Shown: positions 61,772-64,000 of the stretch, piece after piece
Layout: every line of letters starts with the position of its first letter
Position numbering within the stretch: position 1 is the stretch's first letter
Assembly: GCF_900113665.1 (NCBI RefSeq)
Contig: NZ_FOQD01000010.1
Span: 191,695 to 255,694, forward strand
Direction of reading: 5' to 3'
Source of the DNA: Planctomicrobium piriforme
Lineage (GTDB): Bacteria; Planctomycetota; Planctomycetia; Planctomycetales; Planctomycetaceae
DNA length: 64,000 nt
Made by a program: the position numbers and the translations under genes
The notes under the pieces: model-generated
Database searches by the model: none
Seen by the model: the letters and a program-made list of their open reading frames with translations, nothing else
Told to the model about the DNA's origin: nothing

Positions 61772-62713
61772 ATGGCGCTGACAAGATTTGGAATCGCGGT
61801 CGTCATGGGCCTTGCCCTGACATGCGCTGTCATCGCGGCGGAAGTCTCCTCGCCCCGGCATGAAGTCATTGCCGCCGACAAAGGGAAGATCGTTCGCTAT
61901 GACGCCGCCGGAAAGCCGGTCTGGATTTACGAGCATGGCTCGCCGGTGCATCACATTCAACAATTGCCCAACGGCAATCTGCTGACGCAGAAGAACTGGA
62001 CGACGCTCGTCGAGATCTCGCCTGAGAAGCAGATCGTCTGGTCTTACGACGCCGGCAAATCGAACGGCAATGCCGGTAAGAAAATCGAGATCCACACGTT
62101 TGCCCGACTCCCGAATGGCAACACGGCCATTGTCGAGAACGGCGCCGGCCGCGTCATCGAAATCGATCCCGCCGGTACGATTCAGTCACAGTTCCCCTAT
62201 CAGGTGTCAAAGCCCGATGCGCATCGCGATGTCCGCCAGGCACAATGGCTCTCCTCAGGCAACGTGCTGATCTGCCATGAAGGGGACGGCAAGGTGGTCG
62301 AGTACTCTCCACAGGGAGAGATCGTCTGGAGCTACGACATTCCACTCTTTGACCAGAAGCCGCGCGGCGGTCATGGCGTCGAAGCCTGGGGAAATCAGGT
62401 GTTCAATGCCCTGCGGCTGGCGAATGGCAACACTCTCATCGCCACCGGCAACGGGCACAGCGTGCTGGAAGTGACGCCTGAAAAGGAGATCGTCTGGCAT
62501 CTGAAGCAAAACGATCTCCCCGGCATCACGCTGGCCTGGGTGACTTCGCTGGAGCAGTTGCCCAACGGCAACCTAATCGTCGGCAACTGCCATGCTGGGC
62601 CAGAAAACCCGCAGTTGATCGAAGTCTCCCGCGACAAAAAAGCAGTCTGGACCTTCAAGGATTTCGACCTGCTCGGCAACTCCACCGCCGCCTCCGCCAC
62701 AGTTGCCAAGTAG
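61772..62713 (+). CDS. secreted beta-propeller protein
   Basis: A 313-residue exported protein with signal peptide (to about residue 22, ALTCAVIA-AE). Propeller blades show repeated LPNGNLLT, LPNGNTAI, LANGNTLI and LPNGNLIV with a strand ending in VWSYD. This is a PQQ-like or arylsulfotransferase-like propeller without catalytic motifs I recognise; a binding role is likely. GGAG lies 7 nt before the ATG. A CobW GTPase gene follows. Confidence 0.85.
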   Translation: MALTRFGIAVVMGLALTCAVIAAEVSSPRHEVIAADKGKIVRYDAAGKPVWIYEHGSPVHHIQQLPNGNLLTQKNWTTLVEISPEKQIVWSYDAGKSNGNAGKKIEIHTFARLPNGNTAIVENGAGRVIEIDPAGTIQSQFPYQVSKPDAHRDVRQAQWLSSGNVLICHEGDGKVVEYSPQGEIVWSYDIPLFDQKPRGGHGVEAWGNQVFNALRLANGNTLIATGNGHSVLEVTPEKEIVWHLKQNDLPGITLAWVTSLEQLPNGNLIVGNCHAGPENPQLIEVSRDKKAVWTFKDFDLLGNSTAASATVAK

Positions 62714-62743
62714 CGATCAGCAGTCATCTGTCGGCATTATTTG

Positions 62744-62782
62744 CCTTCAACCTTAAACCCTCACCCTTCAACCCCTCCCCCC
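62744..62782. repeat. 7-bp tandem repeat ending at the CobW start codon
   Basis: CCTTCAA, CCTTAAA, CCCTCAC, CCTTCAA, CCCCTCC then CCCC run straight up to the ATG at 62783. Same type as the block inside the macroglobulin gene. No Shine-Dalgarno sequence is present. Confidence 0.8.
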
Positions 62783-63892
62783 ATGCCCCATCGCATTCGC
62801 TTCATCATGGTCGGCGGTTTTCTTGGCGCTGGCAAAACCACCACGCTCGGTCAGCTCGCCAGGCACTACACCGATCAGGGACTCAACGTCGGGATCGTCA
62901 CCAACGATCAGGCGACTGATCTGGTCGACACCAACACGTTGCGATCGCAGGGTTTCGACGTGGGCGAAGTCGCCGGCGCCTGCTTCTGCTGCAACTTCAA
63001 CGAACTCATCAGCACGATGGGCAAGCTCTCGGCCGAGCGCCGCCCGGATGTGATTCTCGCCGAGCCGGTCGGCAGTTGTACTGACCTGGTGGCGACAGTG
63101 ATTCAGCCCATCAAGCAACTGTTCGATGCCGAGTTCGACATCGCCCCCTACGGCGTGATCCTGAAGCCCAGCCATGGCGTACGGATCTTGAAGAACGAGC
63201 CGAATTCCGGCTTCTCACCCAAGGCCGCGTACATCCTCACCAAACAATTGGAAGAGGCCGACCTGATTCTGATCAACCGTATCGATGAACTCAGCGAAGC
63301 CGAGATCAACGAGATTGCTGCGCTGTGTGCGGAAAAGTGCCCCGGCACGCCGCTGCTGCGGCTCTCGGCCAAAACCGGGGAAGGGCTCGGCGAATTCATC
63401 GAGTTCCTGGCTCAGGACGGCCAGTTCGGCCGCAAAATTCTGGAGATCGATTACGACACATATGCTGAAGGGGAAGCGGAACTCGGCTGGCTCAACAGCA
63501 GCCTGACCGTCGCGTCGGAGCAGACCTTCCTGCTAGATGACTTCCTGGTGGGAGTCGTCTTCCAATTGCAGTCGAAACTCAAGAAGGCCGAGTTCGAGCC
63601 GGCGCATCTGAAAGCAATCGGCCTGTGGGAAGGTTTCTTCGGCGTCGCCAATCTGATCAGCAGCGACACCGGCGTCGAACTCTCGCTTCCGTCCGACTGC
63701 GAAGTGAAACGGGCGGAAATCATCGTCAATGCCCGCGTCGCCTGCGATCCGCAGTTGTTGCAGGAGTTCGTCGAAGAAGCGATTCAGGAAGTGGCGAACC
63801 TGATTCAACTGGAAGTCACGTTCCGCCAGACGCAAAGCTTCCGCCCCGGCCGCCCGACCCCCACGCATCGCCTGGCTGAACCGGTTGCGTAA
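62783..63892 (+). CDS. CobW/COG0523-family GTPase metallochaperone
   Basis: A 369-residue G3E-type GTPase. Walker [11 protein letters not shown] is at residues 10-19, the metal motif GACFCC near residue 65 (CxCC form), NRID and SAKTGEG follow. Members place Zn, Co, Ni or Fe into target enzymes; this one could be for zinc supply or another metal, undetermined. The upstream open frame is repeat sequence, and [12 protein letters not shown] is the expected start. The stop is 108 bp from the window end. Confidence 0.92.
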   Translation: MPHRIRFIMVGGFLGAGKTTTLGQLARHYTDQGLNVGIVTNDQATDLVDTNTLRSQGFDVGEVAGACFCCNFNELISTMGKLSAERRPDVILAEPVGSCTDLVATVIQPIKQLFDAEFDIAPYGVILKPSHGVRILKNEPNSGFSPKAAYILTKQLEEADLILINRIDELSEAEINEIAALCAEKCPGTPLLRLSAKTGEGLGEFIEFLAQDGQFGRKILEIDYDTYAEGEAELGWLNSSLTVASEQTFLLDDFLVGVVFQLQSKLKKAEFEPAHLKAIGLWEGFFGVANLISSDTGVELSLPSDCEVKRAEIIVNARVACDPQLLQEFVEEAIQEVANLIQLEVTFRQTQSFRPGRPTPTHRLAEPVA

Positions 63893-63987
63893 TTGATGTT
63901 TGGATATGGGAGGGCGAGGCCACTGCTGTAAACATCTGGGCTTGCCCTAAAGTTTTTGTTACTTCAGGCTTTGCGCCTCTTTCACGC

Positions 63988-63995
63988 AGGAGGTG
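63988..63995 (+). promoter_or_regulatory. possible ribosome-binding site of a gene beyond the window
   Basis: AGGAGGTG is an almost perfect Shine-Dalgarno sequence 5 bases before the window edge. A start codon may follow just outside, which cannot be checked here. Confidence 0.3.
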
Positions 63996-64000
63996 CAAAG

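Overview
The window looks like chromosomal DNA of a planctomycete, most likely family Planctomycetaceae. The evidence is a pseudopilin with the planctomycete H-x9-DG tail, a DUF1549/DUF1553 protein with CAECHDHP, an alternative complex III operon, a LodA/LodB pair, BamB-like propeller proteins and many secreted proteins, all in GC-rich DNA. The species cannot be told from the sequence alone. I saw no tRNA, rRNA, CRISPR array or complete prophage.

Layout. 0-2.7 kb: a quinoprotein-like oxidase with its flavoprotein maturase. 2.8-9.0 kb: a giant secreted alpha-2-macroglobulin on the minus strand, with a 28-bp perfect palindrome about 200 bp upstream. 9.8-17.4 kb: housekeeping genes (coaE, rho, cysteine desulfurase, hydrolase, fabF). 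17.9-19.3 kb: a sugar-phosphate transferase and a small membrane protein. 19.6-32.4 kb: the main functional unit, a twelve-gene respiratory operon. In it alternative complex III (actABCDEF) takes electrons from quinol and should pass them through its cytochromes to a caa3 oxidase (SCO copper chaperone, subunits II, I, III, IV). Subunit I carries the YSHP motif of A2-type proton-pumping oxidases, and a strong terminator closes the operon. 32.7-36.8 kb: a secreted FAD oxidoreductase and a NosR-like FMN/Fe-S membrane protein.

36.8-39.6 kb is an accessory island. Three related palindrome-ended elements lie here. One encodes a REP-associated tyrosine transposase (RAYT) and two are internally deleted derivatives. 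Between them are two AT-richer genes. Each is preceded by what reads as the last few codons of a truncated upstream gene, the arrangement expected of toxin-tail/immunity cassettes of polymorphic toxins. This is my strongest candidate for an undescribed arrangement.

39.6-48.8 kb: a pseudopilin behind a promoter that carries operator-like palindromes, a lipoprotein, glnS, a propeller lipoprotein, a small Cys-rich protein, the DUF1549/1553 protein and uvrB. 49.0-49.8 kb: three small genes, one HicB-like. 49.8-63.9 kb: a YkgJ-type Cys-cluster protein, hflX, a KaiC-like ATPase, a glnE with two apparent ACT domains inserted between its catalytic halves, a DUF4432 epimerase-like protein, bioD, a planctomycete membrane protein, a secreted propeller and a CobW-family GTPase.

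A second theme is repeated short DNA. Degenerate 7-bp tandem repeats of several sequence types occur at ten or more places. Some form inverted pairs, four end within a few bases of a start codon or at a proposed leader, and one is read in frame inside the alpha-2-macroglobulin gene. A 9-bp-period inverted repeat and a second REP-like hairpin family are also present.
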